Assembly (NCBI RefSeq): GCF_014490035.1
Contig: NZ_CP061008.1
Coordinates: forward strand, 4,030,001 to 4,094,000
Direction: 5' to 3'
DNA from: Achromobacter xylosoxidans
Lineage (GTDB): Bacteria > Pseudomonadota > Gammaproteobacteria > Burkholderiales > Burkholderiaceae_B
DNA length: 64,000 bases
In this document: positions 49,436-56,945 of the stretch, one piece after another
Layout: every line of letters begins with the position of its first letter
How positions within the stretch are numbered: position 1 is the first letter of the stretch
Translations under genes and position numbers: made by a program
The notes under the pieces: model-generated
Told to the model about the DNA's origin: nothing
The model's database searches: none
What the model saw: only the letters and a program-made list of their open reading frames with translations

Positions 49436-50468
49436 CGACCGATACGCGCCAGCCCGCGCCTTGCGGGACGGCGGCGAACTTCACCGGCAAAAACTGCTGG
49501 ATGACCGCGAAGTTGCTGTGCGCATGCGCGGTCAGTTCGGTACAGGTGTAGCGCGCGGGCCGGCCACGGCGCCAGACGGCCAGGGCCAGCGGCAAGGCCC
49601 ACTGATCCGCCAGGTACGGCCCCAGCGCCGCGTCACTATCCAGATAGCCGCGCAGGTCCTGCGCCAGCTCCTGGGCCACCTGCTCAGCGCCCACGCCCTT
49701 GGCGCCGAAACGGGTGTAGACCTCGCAAACGTGCTCGTGCTCCAGCGTCGCCAGCAGCGCGTTGCCCGGCCCCTCGTGCTGGCGCGCGGGCGCGACGCGC
49801 AACTGCTCCGCGGTCCAGCCCAGCGCCTCGCCCAGATGCTCCAGTTCGCGCCGCGCGACCGCGCGCGGCAGGGCTGGCGCATAACACTCGGCGTAGCGCG
49901 CGGCGGGCGCGCCGCGCTCGGTCAGGTCGAACGGCTCCAGCGCGTCGGCGGCAGGCCAGATCGAGACGTCGATCTCGCCGCCGCCTGCGGGGTAGAAGCC
50001 CAATCGGCGCAGGTTCAGTTCCGCCCGCGCGCCGAGCCGCCCCAGCAGGGGCGCATAGCTGCGCGCCAGGAAATGGAACGGCGGCGCGGCCGGGTTATGC
50101 GTGCCGCCGCCCAGCGACAGGCGGCTGGGCGCGTCCGCCATCATCAGGGCCGGCCACAGCGTCTGCAGCAGCAGTCCGCAACTGCCCGCCGTGCCCAGAT
50201 GGAAACGGTAGTCACCCGCCCGCGGTTTGCCTGGCGCGAAGCTCAGCGACTGCGAGTTCAATTCCGCGCCCTGCGTGCGCGCGCCGCTGATCTCGGCCGC
50301 GGCGTTGACGCAGCCCAGATGCTGCCGCATCAGCCCGGGCTTGGCCCGCCCCGCCCGGATGCGGGTCATGGCGAACGGCTGGCCCGTGCACATGGACAGC
50401 GCCAGCGACGTCCGCAGGAGTTGGCCGCCGCCCTCTCCGGCGGCCCCGTCGATTTCTATCACTTTCAT
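49425..50468 (-). CDS. rtcA: RNA 3'-terminal phosphate cyclase
   Basis: Converts RNA 3'-phosphate to 2',3'-cyclic phosphate using ATP, via a covalent His-AMP. The 347 residues show IDGAAGEGGGQLLRTSLALS (N-terminal RTC motif), RIRAGRAKPGLMRQHL, GSCGLLLQTLWPAL and, near the end, TELTAHAHSNFAVIQQFLP with the adenylylated His. ATG 50468 gives MKVIEIDGAAGEGGG; in-frame starts at 50474 and 50489 are possible and would bring it closer to the upstream RlaP-type gene. Last gene of the rsr-Y RNA-rtcB-rlaP-rtcA operon. Confidence 0.93.
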   Translation of the reverse strand: MKVIEIDGAAGEGGGQLLRTSLALSMCTGQPFAMTRIRAGRAKPGLMRQHLGCVNAAAEISGARTQGAELNSQSLSFAPGKPRAGDYRFHLGTAGSCGLLLQTLWPALMMADAPSRLSLGGGTHNPAAPPFHFLARSYAPLLGRLGARAELNLRRLGFYPAGGGEIDVSIWPAADALEPFDLTERGAPAARYAECYAPALPRAVARRELEHLGEALGWTAEQLRVAPARQHEGPGNALLATLEHEHVCEVYTRFGAKGVGAEQVAQELAQDLRGYLDSDAALGPYLADQWALPLALAVWRRGRPARYTCTELTAHAHSNFAVIQQFLPVKFAAVPQGAGWRVSVEPA

Positions 50469-50485
50469 ACACATCCAATTCTGTT

Positions 50486-51304
50486 TCACTCGGGTCCGGC
50501 ATCGAAATGCAGGACGGCATCGTGCAGGTACTGATCCAGCCGCGACAGGTCCGGCCTGTCGCCCGCAACCGGAACGTGCGCCTGCGCCGTTTCCAACTCG
50601 CGCAGGATGAAGTCGTGCAGGCCCGGCCAGCGCGGGCTGGTCGCGGCCTCTCCGGCGCGCATCTTCACCTCCAGCAAGGCGTTGAGTTCATCGAGCAGCG
50701 CCTGGTCGGTCAGCGTCGCGCTCGCCAGCTCGGCAAAGCGCATGGGCGGCGCGCCGCGTCCGTCCCTGATCCAGCGCGCCGCCAGCAGCGGCCGCAGCAC
50801 GTACAGGTACTTCTTGTAGCGCACGACCTCGCCCAGCAGATGCTCGCGCAGATTCTTGCGGGCCATGGACACGTAATGGTGATAGCCGCGGACCAGCGAG
50901 AACTCCTCTTCGGCCAGCGCCCGCAGGCGCGGCGCCCAGGGCTCGACGGCGCGATAGACGATGGGCGAACGCAGCCATTCCAGCAGCGTGGGATTGGAAT
51001 CGCGCAGCAGTCCCAGGGTCTTGCGCAGGTCCCAGCCGTTGATGTCCAGGTCGCCGCTGATGGGTTGTTCGATGACGTCGCGCCCCGGCAGCACGGTCAG
51101 GTACCAGGACAGCCGGTGCACGTAGACGAAACGCACGTCGTAGTCGCTATCGGGCGAGGCGAAACCCCAGCCCCGGCTGCCCGACTCGCAGGCGTACAGC
51201 ACCGTCACCTGGTGCTGGCGCTCGATGTCGGCGAGTTTCTCGGCGATGAGCGCGCGCATGTCGTCCGACACCGGATGCGCGCTCATGACGCTTTCCTGCT
51301 TCAT
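50486..51304 (-). CDS. RlaP-type nucleotidyltransferase of the RNA-repair operon
   Basis: DNA-polymerase-beta-fold nucleotidyltransferase of 272 residues. The hallmark is ESGSRGWGFASPDSDYDVRFVYV (about 40-62): a GS motif and a D-x-D pair for metal-dependent NMP transfer. The remainder (YHHYVSMARKNLREHLLGEVVRYKKYLYVLRPLLAARWI) is the helical part of the YcgL/RlaP family. RlaP proteins have been noted by comparative genomics in rtcB-containing RNA-repair loci and are proposed to act on RNA ends. Good RBS AGGAG six bases before ATG 51304. Thirty-nine bases after rtcB and 17 before rtcA. Confidence 0.82.
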   Translation of the reverse strand: MKQESVMSAHPVSDDMRALIAEKLADIERQHQVTVLYACESGSRGWGFASPDSDYDVRFVYVHRLSWYLTVLPGRDVIEQPISGDLDINGWDLRKTLGLLRDSNPTLLEWLRSPIVYRAVEPWAPRLRALAEEEFSLVRGYHHYVSMARKNLREHLLGEVVRYKKYLYVLRPLLAARWIRDGRGAPPMRFAELASATLTDQALLDELNALLEVKMRAGEAATSPRWPGLHDFILRELETAQAHVPVAGDRPDLSRLDQYLHDAVLHFDAGPE

Positions 51305-51343
51305 GTTCTTCTCCTAGAGGAATGGGGCCCGCGCCCCGCTCCG

Positions 51344-52567
51344 TCAGCCTTTCACGCACACCACCTGCTTCAGGGTGTGCACCACTTCCACCAGGTCGCG
51401 CTGCGCCGCCATGACGGCGTCGATGTCCTTGTAGGCCATCGGAATTTCGTCGATGACATTGGCGTCCTTGCGGCATTCCACGCCTGCTGTTGCGCGGACC
51501 TGGTCTTGCACCGTGTACATCTTCTTTGCCTTGGTGCGGCTCATGACGCGGCCCGCGCCGTGGCTGCAGCTCTCGAAGCTCTCCGGGTTGCCCAGGCCGC
51601 GCACGATGTAGCTGCGCGCCCCCATGCTGCCCGGGATGATGCCCAGTTCGCCGCGCTTGGCGCTGACCGCGCCCTTGCGGGTCACGAACACGTCCTCGCC
51701 GAAGTGGCGTTCGCGCTGCACGTAGTTGTGGTGGCAGTTCACCGCCTCCACGTGCGACTCGAAGGGCTTGGCGATGACCTTGCGCACCGTCGCGATCAGG
51801 TTGGCCATCATCACCTCGCGGTTGCGCAGCGCGAACTGCTGCGCCCACGACACCGCGCGCACATAGTGGCCGAAATACTGGGCGCCTTCCTCGAAGTAGG
51901 CCAGGTTCTCGTCCGGCAGATTGCTCTGGTGGCGCTGCGCGTCCTTCTTGGCCAGCTCGATGAAATGCGTGCCGATGGCGTTGCCCACGCCGCGCGAACC
52001 CGAGTGCAGCATGAACCACACAAAGCCCGCCTCATCCAGGCAAACCTCGATGAAGTGATTGCCCGTGCCCAGCGTGCCCAGGTGCTTGCGGTTGTTGGTG
52101 TTGCGCAGACGCGGATGCAGCTCGCACAAGGCATCGAACTCGTCTGCCAGCGTGGCCCAGACCTGGTCCACCGACACGGGCGGGTTCTCCCAGCTGCCCG
52201 TGTCGCGACGTCCGCGCGGCGCCGAGCCGTGCGGCACGGCCTGCTCGATGGCCGCACGCAGCGGGCCCAGGTTGTCGGGCAGGTCCTCGGCGCGCAGCGT
52301 GGTCTTGGCGGCCATCATGCCGCAACCGATGTCCACGCCCACCGCCGCCGGGATGATGGCCTTGACCGTCGGGATCACGGATCCCACGGTCGCGCCGATG
52401 CCCAAGTGCACGTCCGGCATGGCCGCGATGTGCTTGAACACGATGGGCAGACGGGCGGCGTTCGCCAGCTGGCGCTTGGCGTCGTCTTCGACGGGCACGC
52501 CCTTGGTCCACATTTTCACCGGCACGCCGCCAGCGATTTCCTCGACGTTGTAGTTCTGATTCGACAT
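51344..52567 (-). CDS. rtcB: RNA-splicing ligase RtcB
   Basis: GTP/Mn-dependent ligase joining RNA 3'-phosphate or 2',3'-cyclic phosphate to 5'-OH ends. The 407-residue protein has AAMPDVHLGIGATVGSVIP, AVGVDIGCGM with Mn ligands Asp79 and Cys82, GTLGTGNHFIEV, LHSGSRGVGN, and SCSHGAGRVMSR with the guanylylated His near residue 340. This is the E. coli-like length class. ATG 52567 gives MSNQNYNVEE. Upstream lies the 282-base Y-RNA-like segment that separates it from rsr. Confidence 0.95.
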   Translation of the reverse strand: MSNQNYNVEEIAGGVPVKMWTKGVPVEDDAKRQLANAARLPIVFKHIAAMPDVHLGIGATVGSVIPTVKAIIPAAVGVDIGCGMMAAKTTLRAEDLPDNLGPLRAAIEQAVPHGSAPRGRRDTGSWENPPVSVDQVWATLADEFDALCELHPRLRNTNNRKHLGTLGTGNHFIEVCLDEAGFVWFMLHSGSRGVGNAIGTHFIELAKKDAQRHQSNLPDENLAYFEEGAQYFGHYVRAVSWAQQFALRNREVMMANLIATVRKVIAKPFESHVEAVNCHHNYVQRERHFGEDVFVTRKGAVSAKRGELGIIPGSMGARSYIVRGLGNPESFESCSHGAGRVMSRTKAKKMYTVQDQVRATAGVECRKDANVIDEIPMAYKDIDAVMAAQRDLVEVVHTLKQVVCVKG

Positions 52568-52589
52568 GTTGATCTTCTTCTTTTCTATT

Positions 52590-52835
52590 GAACAATACTG
52601 TTGCATAAGGCGAGCAACGGACGACTAGTTCGTGGGCGAGACGGACAATTTGGAATGTAGTCCCGCCCGCATTCGTCCAACTCGCCCCGGAGGAACCTCC
52701 TCCGGAGCAAGACAATGCGCGACCAGATTGGCAAGACGTAGCCTGCTCCGGTTTCCCGGCCTGGGGATTTGAACCCCGTGGCATCCGATGTAGTCCTGCC
52801 GGCATTCGCGCGTAATCGGTACATCAATTTCCTGC
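52590..52835 (-). ncRNA. Y-RNA-like non-coding RNA with tRNA-like T-arm (YrlA-type)
   Basis: Between the rsr and rtcB coding regions, read on the minus strand, are three structured parts. (1) A tRNA-like module at about 52735-52805: T-arm GGGGTTCAAATCCCC with canonical T-loop, flanked by CCGGC/GCCGG, and followed by CCGG-GAAA-CCGG, a GNRA-capped hairpin. (2) A 13-base-pair hairpin CTTGCTCCGGAGG/CCTCCGGGGCGAG at about 52680-52712. (3) Strands enclosing it, CGCATTGTC and GACGAATGCG, that pair with a bulge and continue with GGTC/GACT, a candidate Ro-binding stem. In Salmonella, YrlA RNA with a tRNA-like domain lies in the same place. The boundaries are estimates. Confidence 0.7.
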
Positions 52836-52850
52836 GGCGGCCTGGCCGCC
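52836..52850 (-). repeat. Hairpin directly after the rsr stop
   Basis: Perfect six-base arms GGCGGC/GCCGCC around three bases, starting in the stop codon of rsr. It may stabilise the 3' end of the rsr message or mark processing between the mRNA and the Y-RNA-like segment. Confidence 0.4.
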
Positions 52851-54412
52851 TACTGGACTCCCAGCGACACGGCCTCGATCTCGCCGATCCAGTGCTCGGC
52901 GCCCATCCGTCCTTCGGCGAAGCTTGCCACCATCTCGAACACGGCGTCGGAAAAACCGCCCACGTTCAGAATGTCGAAACGTTCCGACGCCTGCGTGGTC
53001 GCCTGCGGCTGGATATCGATACACACCAGCCGCGCGCGCGGGTTGCGCTGTTTCAGCGTCTCCCACTGGCGCATGGTTTCGGTCGCTCCCTGGCGCCGCG
53101 CATCCATCCAGGACTCGTTGTCCGAGACCAGGATCACCAGGTCCACCTTGGCCCGTTCCCGGTTCAGGCAAGCCAGCGGCGCGCTGCAGCTGGTGCCGCC
53201 TCCGCCGACTTCAGCCAGCTTCTGGGCGTTGGTCATGACCGAATCGCGCGGGTTCAACCGCACATCGACCACGTCGCACTCGAACGGCAGCACCCGGGCG
53301 CGGCCGTTCTTGCGCAGCACGGCGGCCGCCACCAAGGCCGCCACGTCGATGCAGCGCACCGCCGACGTCGCCGACCCGGCCCAGCCCGTTACCGCGGACT
53401 GCATCGACCCCGACACGTCGGGACACACGACCACACGACCGCTGAAGCGGGGCACGTTGGCGATCGCCAGCTCCATCGCGTCCTGCAGCGCATCCCGCAC
53501 CACCGCCGGAACCGCCTCGCCCGTCGCCTTGAAGGCCGACATGAGCTGGTACGGCAACACCCGCGCCTGGGTCACGGCCTGCGGATCGCGCAGCTTGGCG
53601 GCAATGGCCTTCGCCATGCCCGGCAGCTCGAACACCCCGTGCCGCGCAAAGGTATTCAGGTTCTGGCGCACCATCTGCCAGGACCCGGCCCGCGCGACCT
53701 GGGCCCACTGTGCCGGCCCCATCTCGAGCGAGGTCAGCATCTGGAACGGCACGTCCGGCGGCACGCCCGTGGCATCGCGCTTGTAGCGCTCAAACGCCTG
53801 CGTCGCGGGCGGCAACGCGGCTTCGTCATAGGGCTTGCCGATCAGCCAGGCGAACCAGGCCGCGCGCCAGGCCTCGGCAGGCTTGGGATGCACCATCTTC
53901 ACCACGTCGGCGAGCGACGGCGCATTGCCCACGGCCGCGTTAAGCAACTGTTTTTCCGTGGCTTGCAGCAACCAGCGCTGCACCAGCTTTTTCGGCCGAG
54001 TGCCCAGCGACTTGCGGCCCACGGCCCCGCTGCGCAGGATCTGCACGAAGTTGCGCAGCATCTTGCCGTTGTCCACCACTCGCGGGAACACCTGGGCCAG
54101 CAGGCTCAGGTCGCGCACGGCCAGGATTGCGGCCAGCAGCGCCGGCATGTCCTTCATGTAGCCGGATTCGCGGGCATGGATCGCCGTCTTGGCCACGAAG
54201 GCCGGATCTACGCTCGCGGCCAGTGCCAGCACGCGATCCAGCTGATCCTGCGCCTGGGCGTAGAACGTCTGGCGCAGGCAGCCGGTAACGGCAAGCTGGG
54301 CCAGTTGATGGCGCGGGCCGAATTCATAGGCCGGCGCCCGTTCCTGATTGGCGTCCAAGGCTGCCGGCAGCAGCGCGCCGCGCAGGGATTGGAAGAGTTG
54401 CGTGTTGACCAT
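52850..54412 (-). CDS. rsr: Ro60 ortholog Rsr (TROVE domain)
   Basis: Ring-shaped RNA-binding protein that holds Y RNA and misfolded RNAs and works with nucleases in RNA quality control. The 520-residue protein has an N-terminal TROVE HEAT-repeat region (about 1-310; HARESGYMKDMPALLAAIL, LPYQLMSAFKATG) and a C-terminal von Willebrand A domain with the MIDAS motif DVSGSM (332-337) and VILVSDNESWMD. ATG 54412 is chosen because AAGGAGA lies eight bases upstream; ATG 54433 has none. First gene of the sigma-54-controlled operon. Confidence 0.92.
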   Translation of the reverse strand: MVNTQLFQSLRGALLPAALDANQERAPAYEFGPRHQLAQLAVTGCLRQTFYAQAQDQLDRVLALAASVDPAFVAKTAIHARESGYMKDMPALLAAILAVRDLSLLAQVFPRVVDNGKMLRNFVQILRSGAVGRKSLGTRPKKLVQRWLLQATEKQLLNAAVGNAPSLADVVKMVHPKPAEAWRAAWFAWLIGKPYDEAALPPATQAFERYKRDATGVPPDVPFQMLTSLEMGPAQWAQVARAGSWQMVRQNLNTFARHGVFELPGMAKAIAAKLRDPQAVTQARVLPYQLMSAFKATGEAVPAVVRDALQDAMELAIANVPRFSGRVVVCPDVSGSMQSAVTGWAGSATSAVRCIDVAALVAAAVLRKNGRARVLPFECDVVDVRLNPRDSVMTNAQKLAEVGGGGTSCSAPLACLNRERAKVDLVILVSDNESWMDARRQGATETMRQWETLKQRNPRARLVCIDIQPQATTQASERFDILNVGGFSDAVFEMVASFAEGRMGAEHWIGEIEAVSLGVQ

Positions 54413-54460
54413 GGAGCGTTCTCCTTCTTGCATGCGATTCGTTGTCTATGCATCTCCTTA

Positions 54461-54477
54461 TGCAAAGGGCGTGCCAA
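54461..54477 (-). promoter_or_regulatory. Sigma-54 promoter of the rsr-rtcBA operon
   Basis: On the minus strand: TTGGCACGCCCTTTGCA. The -24 element TGGCAC and -12 element TTGCA match the sigma-54 consensus exactly with correct spacing, about 50 bases before the rsr start. The divergent RtcR is the expected enhancer-binding activator. Confidence 0.9.
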
Positions 54478-54505
54478 CTTTGCCAGATCGCTCGGAAATT
54501 TTTCT

Positions 54506-54518
54506 CAAGCCATTGATT
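54506..54518 (-). promoter_or_regulatory. IHF-like site upstream of the sigma-54 promoter
   Basis: AATCAATGGCTTG on the minus strand matches the IHF consensus WATCAANNNNTTR at every fixed position, in an AT-rich stretch between the promoter and the rtcR start. It is in the right place to bend DNA between RtcR sites and sigma-54 polymerase. Confidence 0.6.
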
Positions 54519-54619
54519 TTTAACTATTAATTAATTTCCAAAACGGGCAGGAAGAAAATCTCATCTCATCGTCTCTAGGATTTATATAGAATATTAGCTA
54601 GTCTTTTATCCAAAAAACT

Positions 54620-56233
54620 ATGCAAAAGAAGAACGTCGTCATCGGCTTCCTCGGCACCCAGCTGGATGCCGGCCAGGGTGCAGGCCGCTGGGCGAAATGG
54701 CGGCCCACGGTATCGCTGGTCCAGCACGAAGACACGCTGATCCACAGGCTCGAACTGTTCTATCCGACGCGCTACAAGGCGCTGGCCCAGGTGATGCAGC
54801 AGGACATCGCCAACCTGTCGCCCGACACCATCGTGAACCTGATCCCGATGGACTTCGCCGATCCCTGGGATTTTGGCGAAATGTACGGGGCGCTCTACGA
54901 CTGGACGCGCGGCTATCGTTTCGACCCGGAGCGCGAGCAGTACTGGGCGCACATCACCACCGGCACGCACGTCGCGCAGATCTGCATGTTCCTGATGGTG
55001 GAGTCGCGCGCCATTCCTGGCGTGCTGCTGCAGACCGCGCCGCCCAGGAAGCAGGCGGGCGAAGGTCCCGGCAAGTACACGCTGATCGATCTGGACCTGT
55101 CGCGCTACGACGTGCTGGCCCGCCGCTTCAGCCAGGCGCGCGAGGACGCGCTGCAATTCCTCAAGAGCGGCATTGCCACGCGCAACAAGGCGTTCAATAC
55201 GCTGATCGAAGAGATAGAACGGGTGGCGGTGCGCTCGCAGGCGCCCATCCTGCTGACCGGCCCCACCGGCGCGGGCAAGTCGCACCTGGCGCGCCGCATG
55301 TACGAATTGAAGAAGTCCCGTCACCAGGTCCAGGGCGAATTCGTCGAGGTCAATTGCGCCACGCTGCGCGGCGACGGCGCCGCCTCGACGCTGTTCGGCC
55401 ACAAGAAAGGCGCTTTCACCGGCGCGGCCGCGGACCGGGCTGGCCTGCTGCGCACGGCCCACCAGGGCGTGCTGTTCCTGGACGAAATCGGCGAACTCGG
55501 CCTGGACGAGCAGGCCATGCTGCTCAAGGCCGTGGAAGAAAAGCGCTTCCTGCCCATGGGCAGCGACCGCGAGACCAGCAGCGACTTCCAGCTGATCGCC
55601 GGCACCCACCGCGACCTGCGCGTGGACGTGGCGCAGGGGCGCTTCCGCGAAGACCTGTATGCGCGCATCAACCTGTGGTCCTATGACCTGCCCGGGCTGG
55701 CGCAGCGGCCCGAGGACATCGAGCCCAACGTCGACCACCTGCTCATGCGGTCCGCCGAGGAAACCGGCGCCGTGGTCCGGTTCAACGCCGAAGCGCGCAC
55801 GCGCTACCTGAAGTTCGCCAGATCGTCCGAGGCCAAATGGATCGGCAACTTCCGCGACCTGTCGGCCAGTATCACGCGGCTGGCGACGCTGGCGGACGGC
55901 GGCCGGATCCCGCTGGAACTGGTGGAAGCCGAGATCCAGCGTCTGAACTGGCTATGGCAGCGCGGCGCGCCCGCGGACCGCGACGGCGACAGGACGCGCC
56001 TGGACGCGCTGCTGCCCGCCGACGCTGTCGATGGCCTCGACCTGTTCGATCGCCTGCAGCTCCAAGCCGTCATCGGCGTGTGCCGGCAATCAGACTCGCT
56101 GTCCGAGGCGGGACGCAAGCTGTACAACCGCTCGCGCGCGCAACGCACCGTGGTCAACGATGCTGACCGCCTGCGCAAATATCTGCTGAAATTCGGCTTG
56201 AACTGGGAAAGCGTTTCGGGCCGGGAAGGCTGA
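54620..56233 (+). CDS. rtcR: Sigma-54 activator RtcR with CARF-like sensor domain
   Basis: Enhancer-binding protein of 537 residues. The N-terminal domain (about 1-180) is the RtcR CARF-like domain thought to sense RNA-end ligands; VVIGFLGTQLD and the segment HEDTLIHRLELFYPTRYKAL are typical. The AAA+ domain has Walker A GPTGAGKS (214-221), the sigma-54 contact loop GAFTGA (264-269), Walker B GVLFLDEIGEL and the R-finger region, followed by a C-terminal Fis-like DNA-binding end (DRLRKYLLKFGL). Divergent from rsr. A terminator follows. Confidence 0.93.
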   Translation: MQKKNVVIGFLGTQLDAGQGAGRWAKWRPTVSLVQHEDTLIHRLELFYPTRYKALAQVMQQDIANLSPDTIVNLIPMDFADPWDFGEMYGALYDWTRGYRFDPEREQYWAHITTGTHVAQICMFLMVESRAIPGVLLQTAPPRKQAGEGPGKYTLIDLDLSRYDVLARRFSQAREDALQFLKSGIATRNKAFNTLIEEIERVAVRSQAPILLTGPTGAGKSHLARRMYELKKSRHQVQGEFVEVNCATLRGDGAASTLFGHKKGAFTGAAADRAGLLRTAHQGVLFLDEIGELGLDEQAMLLKAVEEKRFLPMGSDRETSSDFQLIAGTHRDLRVDVAQGRFREDLYARINLWSYDLPGLAQRPEDIEPNVDHLLMRSAEETGAVVRFNAEARTRYLKFARSSEAKWIGNFRDLSASITRLATLADGGRIPLELVEAEIQRLNWLWQRGAPADRDGDRTRLDALLPADAVDGLDLFDRLQLQAVIGVCRQSDSLSEAGRKLYNRSRAQRTVVNDADRLRKYLLKFGLNWESVSGREG

Positions 56234-56255
56234 AGCCGCCCAGCCGGCAAGGAAC

Positions 56256-56284
56256 AAGCGCCGGGCAACTCTGCCCGACGCTTT
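56256..56284 (+). terminator. Terminator after rtcR
   Basis: Stem AGCG-CGGGCA / TGCCCG-CGCT with loop ACTC and one mismatch, followed by TT. It lies 23 bases beyond the rtcR stop and just before the convergent acetyltransferase gene, so it may act in both directions. Confidence 0.65.
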
Positions 56285-56303
56285 GCTGGCAACCATGCCC
56301 GCC

Positions 56304-56888
56304 TCAGCCCGCCTGCTCTTCCTGCGGCCAGTCGCGCAGCACCGGCGCATCCGGCGCGCCAGGCCCCACGTCGCGCAGATGGTCGTGCTGCAGCAGGGCC
56401 ATGCGGTAGGCGTCGCGGTAGCCGCCGTTGGAAAAGAACTCTTCCTTCAACAGCCCTTCGATCTGGAAGCCGCAGCGCTCGTAGATGTGCACGGCGGCGG
56501 TGTTGTCCTTGTCCACCACCAGATAGACCTTGTGCAGGTTCAGCACGCGAAAGGCATAGCCCACCGCGATGCGCGTCGCCGCCTTGGCGTAGCCCCGGCC
56601 CTGATAGCTGGGCGCGATGATGATCTGGAATTCGGCGCGGCGGTGGATGTAGTCGATTTCCACCAGCTCGACCAGGCCGGCGGGCTGCCCGGTGTCGTGC
56701 TCGATGATGAAGCGCCGCTCGTTCTGGTCGTGCAAGTGGCGGTCATACAGGGCGACCAGTTCGTCGTAGGCCTCGTAGGGCTCTTCGAACCAATAACGCA
56801 TGATGACGTCGTTATTGTTGATCTTGTGCACGAAGTGCAGGTCGCCACGCTCCAGGGGGCGTATTTTGATATCGGTTGTGACCGACAT
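56304..56888 (-). CDS. speG: GNAT acetyltransferase, SpeG-like
   Basis: Spermidine N-acetyltransferase type protein of 194 residues (SpeG core about 170). [36 protein letters not shown] is the SpeG N-terminus, [37 protein letters not shown] the core, and [18 protein letters not shown] the acetyl-CoA pyrophosphate loop; [30 protein letters not shown] follows. A 20-residue tail ([20 protein letters not shown]) extends past the normal end. It detoxifies polyamines in characterised relatives. Confidence 0.85.
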   Translation of the reverse strand: MSVTTDIKIRPLERGDLHFVHKINNNDVIMRYWFEEPYEAYDELVALYDRHLHDQNERRFIIEHDTGQPAGLVELVEIDYIHRRAEFQIIIAPSYQGRGYAKAATRIAVGYAFRVLNLHKVYLVVDKDNTAAVHIYERCGFQIEGLLKEEFFSNGGYRDAYRMALLQHDHLRDVGPGAPDAPVLRDWPQEEQAG

Positions 56889-56945
56889 GGTGATACCTCC
56901 GAAAGTGCGCCCATTGTAAGCGGGCGCGGCCCGACGCGCTGGCGC

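Noticed and set aside
52735..52805. A normal tRNA gene on the minus strand
   Set aside because: The T-arm is canonical, but no complete 7-bp acceptor stem, anticodon arm or standard length could be assembled. Position between rsr and rtcB fits a tRNA-like Y RNA domain instead.
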